NCBI RefSeq assembly: GCF_000285555.1
Contig: NZ_HE610998.1
Coordinates: 14,300 to 78,299, forward strand
Reading direction: 5' to 3'
Source of the DNA: Kurthia massiliensis
Lineage (GTDB): Bacteria > Bacillota > Bacilli > Bacillales_A > Planococcaceae
Length of the DNA stretch: 64,000 bases
Shown here: one piece after another, positions 61,930-64,000 of the stretch
Position numbering within the stretch: the stretch's first letter is position 1
Layout of the letters: every line of letters starts with the position of its first letter
Notes under the pieces: model-generated
Told to the model about the DNA's origin: nothing
The model's database searches: none
The model's input: only the letters and a program-made list of their open reading frames with translations
Program-made: the position numbers and the translations under genes

Positions 61930-62069
61930 GAAGAGGCTGGGACATAAGTGTAAAAACACGATCTCAAATGAGCATAAGAAAAACCGGAATCGCGCTGTGG
62001 CGCGGTTCCGGTTTTTTGTTGCGAACACTAAAAAAGGAAAATGAAATGTTTTGTCCCAGCCTCTTTTTC
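61930..62069 (-). repeat. GGCTGGGACA dispersed element, copy 6
   Basis: Almost base-for-base the same as copy 4 over its whole length, in the same orientation: GAGGCTGGGACATAAGTG to TTTTGTCCCAGCCTC. It lies between the transglutaminase-like gene and the end of the decayed acyl-CoA ligase. Confidence 0.95.
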
Positions 62070-63130
62070 TTATGATGAATGTACTTTTAATAAATGCTTC
62101 ATTAATTTTCCAGATGAATTTCGTGGGAAATGTTGTACGTTTTCAAATGCGGCTGGTACTTTGTATGAAGCTAAATAGCGTAAACAATGTTCTCGAATTA
62201 TATCCGCACAAAGCGCTTCTCCCGTACTGCCAACTAGTAACTCACACCATCTGTATCTACAATCCGAATCATCGTCGCTTCATTAATCGCTTTCCCGACT
62301 GACGCGCTATGTTCGATTTGTTCATCATATAACGTCGTCGCACATGGACCGTTTCCGTCTGTCCATAACAATTTTGTAATGCAACCGTTGGAAATTGTAG
62401 ACGGAGACGTTCAATCAATGAAACAGGCATTGGTGCCGTCGCATATGTACATAAACGTAAATGAGGCATATATGTCGGTTGGAATATTGGTTGTTGAATG
62501 AGTAATTCATACATCATCGGTACGCCAAAAAATACGGTTGCTTTCGTTTCATGTAACCAGCGCGGTACATTACGTGCCGAAAAACCACCTCTAATATGAA
62601 CATACTGCCTGCTAATAACGCTAGATTTAAAAAGACATGTCGCCCGGCACAATGAAATAGTGGTGTGCATAACCCCTTTTGGGCGCCCAGTCGTACCCGA
62701 TGTGTAAATAACGACAATCATATCTTCAAGTCGTAATGGCATTTCTTTAAATGTAAGCGTTCCCTTAAAAATTCATGATGACGAATCGATTGTCCACTAA
62801 GGGCATGTCGTCGCCAGTTTATGTGTAAGATGTGTTTGTGTAATAACAGTACACGCTTTAGATTGCGTTAAAATATATGTAATTTCATTCGTCGTTAGTT
62901 TTGTATTAATAGGCATTGCAATATAACCTGCGTATTGAATCGCTAAATAAGCAATCGGTAATGTCACGTCATTATCCATCAACATGCCAATGACAGCATG
63001 TTTTTCAAAACGTTGATGCTGTAAAAATGCATCTAAGATCGCACACGTTGAAATACAGTTCGATATGTTACATGCACATTCCGACACGATCTGCATATCG
63101 TTCAGCTTCTATTTTTAATAAGAACGGCAT
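62070..63130 (-). pseudogene. Second acyl-CoA ligase, heavily decayed
   Basis: A paralogue of the ligase at 43887-45371, broken by several frameshifts, at least one stop and an internal deletion. Readable pieces in order are IEAERYADRV (about 63115), VIGMLMDNDVTLPIAYLAIQ, VVIYTSGTTGRPKGVM (P-loop), VFFGVPMMYELL, LQNCYGQTETVH, then a jump over the FTGDL region to ASYKVPAAFENVQ and the end PRNSSGKLMKHLL. The remnant is about 1.06 kb against about 1.49 kb for the other copy. Confidence 0.88.
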
Positions 63131-63172
63131 ACATTGTAATGCCATAAATACAGCTCTTTCTAAACAATTGAT

Positions 63173-63212
63173 GAAAAAAGAGCCTATCTCGCTATTTAGC
63201 GGTAGACTCTAT
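63173..63212 (-). terminator. Terminator after the winged-helix gene
   Basis: AGAGtCTAcCGCTA / TAGCG-TAG-CTCT arms and TTTTTT on the minus strand. Confidence 0.7.
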
Positions 63213-63239
63213 TGCTTCGTTCAAACATGTAGTTGTTCC

Positions 63240-63497
63240 CTAACATGTGAACTCAATATAAACCGAACCATTTGGTTGGCGGAAAAAACGATAATTTACA
63301 TCTTCAGGATGGATCTCCGATAATTTTTGTAAATCTGCAAAATGGGCATAAATTGTGCGTCGATCTAGTTTTTGTGACACACCATAATCTGCGACCATAT
63401 GTTTAGCAACTTGCGCTGCATTTAATGGATTTTCAGCATTAGAATACTTCTTCAGTACTAAATAAGTATAAATTAGTAATACATTTTGTTGCGCTAT
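63240..63497 (-). CDS. Small winged-helix regulator-like protein with ATA in the start position
   Basis: An open frame of 85 codons: YTYLVLKKYSNAENPLNAAQ, VAKHMVADYGVSQKLDRRTI and YAHFADLQKLSEIHPEDVNY. This is the helix-turn-helix plus wing pattern of the N-terminal domain of WYL/DeoR-like regulators, but no effector domain follows. There is a TTGATG-N17-TATAAT promoter (63538-63566), AGAGGG 8 bases before an ATA at 63497, and a terminator after the stop. No ATG, GTG or TTG lies near the ribosome binding site. Either ATA is used or a former ATG has been lost. Confidence 0.6.
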   Translation of the reverse strand: MAQQNVLLIYTYLVLKKYSNAENPLNAAQVAKHMVADYGVSQKLDRRTIYAHFADLQKLSEIHPEDVNYRFFRQPNGSVYIEFTC

Positions 63498-63537
63498 GAG
63501 TATCGCCCTCTTTATTCACTATATAAATTCTTATTTC

Positions 63538-63566
63538 ATTATAGCTTCATCAGTCTAAAGCATCAA
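63538..63566 (-). promoter_or_regulatory. Sigma-A promoter of the winged-helix gene
   Basis: TTGATG-N17-TATAAT on the minus strand, about 40 bases before the ribosome binding site. Confidence 0.8.
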
Positions 63567-63619
63567 GCCTTTTTTACTACTTTATATATATTTTCACATC
63601 AAAAGTTTCATTAAATATT

Positions 63620-64000
63620 TTATTTTTGCTTTAAACTAACTATACCAGGGAAATTTGGTGTATTAAAAGATAATGGTAATACATAAACTTCCTTCTTTTC
63701 TATACTATCTACTATATAATGCGCCATTGTCTCAGATTCTTGATGCATCATCGCATATTGGCGCATCGCATCCGTCACATTGTAATGCAAAATGCGCAAT
63801 CGCCCTTCATGAAACATTAATTCTAACGTGCGGCGCATATTTAACTTTTCTAGTTCATCTACGAGTGGTCGTGCAATGGCAAATTCATAATTTGTACGCT
63901 CATATAGTTTGAGTAAGCGTTGGCGTGTTTTTCGGTTACTCATCGTAGCAAAATCTAATGCAATCACAGGCTTTTTATGAACGATTTTTTCTAATCGTTT
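63620..64000 (-). CDS. Unknown protein, C-terminal part (runs off the window)
   Basis: The frame is open to the window edge (KRLEKIVHKKPVIALDFATM upstream of the first internal ATG), so only about 126 C-terminal residues are seen. It is helical and basic: SNRKTRQRLLKLYERTNYEF, LEKLNMRRTLELMFHEGRLR and an end in LSFNTPNFPGIVSLKQK. Not recognised. Confidence 0.65.
   Translation of the reverse strand, partial: KRLEKIVHKKPVIALDFATMSNRKTRQRLLKLYERTNYEFAIARPLVDELEKLNMRRTLELMFHEGRLRILHYNVTDAMRQYAMMHQESETMAHYIVDSIEKKEVYVLPLSFNTPNFPGIVSLKQK

Noticed and set aside
63027-63323. Plus-strand 98-aa frame
   Set aside because: It runs antisense across the decayed ligase start, a terminator and the end of the winged-helix gene; no coding signal.

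Overview
The window looks like a chromosome segment of a low-GC, motile Firmicute of the Bacillales, most likely Planococcaceae/Caryophanaceae (Kurthia-like). The grounds are: a chemoreceptor; two RocR-like regulators plus a consensus -24/-12 (sigma-54) promoter before ornithine aminotransferase; a consensus sigma-B promoter before universal stress genes; strong AGGAGG ribosome binding sites with frequent TTG/GTG starts; and homologues of Bacillus YwnH, YvdTSR and DUF3951 proteins. The genus is an inference. I see no rRNA, tRNA, phage, IS transposase or CRISPR array.

Layout. 1-8 kb: chemoreceptor, secreted thermonuclease, a frameshifted 5'-nucleotidase, a YibE/F pair, a MATE exporter, a HAD hydrolase with a premature stop, and small unknown genes. 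8.6-11.4 kb: RocR-like activator divergent from rocD. 11.6-22 kb: TetR/SMR drug-efflux operon, BASS transporter, alanine symporter, old-yellow-enzyme reductase, sirtuin, lipoprotein, CoaB, pyruvyl transferase and a YwnH-like acetyltransferase. 22.3-26 kb: putP, a second RocR paralogue that has lost the sigma-54 contact loop, and a 62-aa gene behind a structured leader. 26-35.6 kb: diguanylate cyclase, a decayed secreted gene, acetyltransferase, YbaK editing protein, a large helicase-like protein, two universal stress proteins, and a two-component system with a possible overlapping membrane micro-ORF.

35.8-45.4 kb: ArsB; a three-gene MoxR/VWA module (unknown protein, RavA-like AAA+, ViaA-like VWA); a sulfur operon (two rhodaneses, a small protein, TauE) behind a CsoR/CstR-like operator; a secreted 47-aa-repeat protein; and an acyl-CoA ligase broken by one stop codon. 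45.5-55.2 kb: SstT, small genes, and a dipeptide-type ABC operon with two tandem binding proteins. 55.5-59.9 kb: LacI-family regulator, ptsI, nagB and a wrecked nagA. 60.2-64 kb: NlpC/P60 hydrolase, transglutaminase-like protein, a second heavily decayed acyl-CoA ligase, a small winged-helix gene without a normal start codon, and a partial gene at the edge.

Three themes stand out. A roughly 140-bp palindromic element of the GAGGCTGGGACA family occurs six times at gene ends, in both orientations. At least six genes are broken, several by a single lesion. Nitrogen and amino-acid use is strongly represented (rocD, putP, alsT, sstT, dpp-like, nag), with two RocR paralogues sharing a recognition helix and an identical 14-base candidate site.
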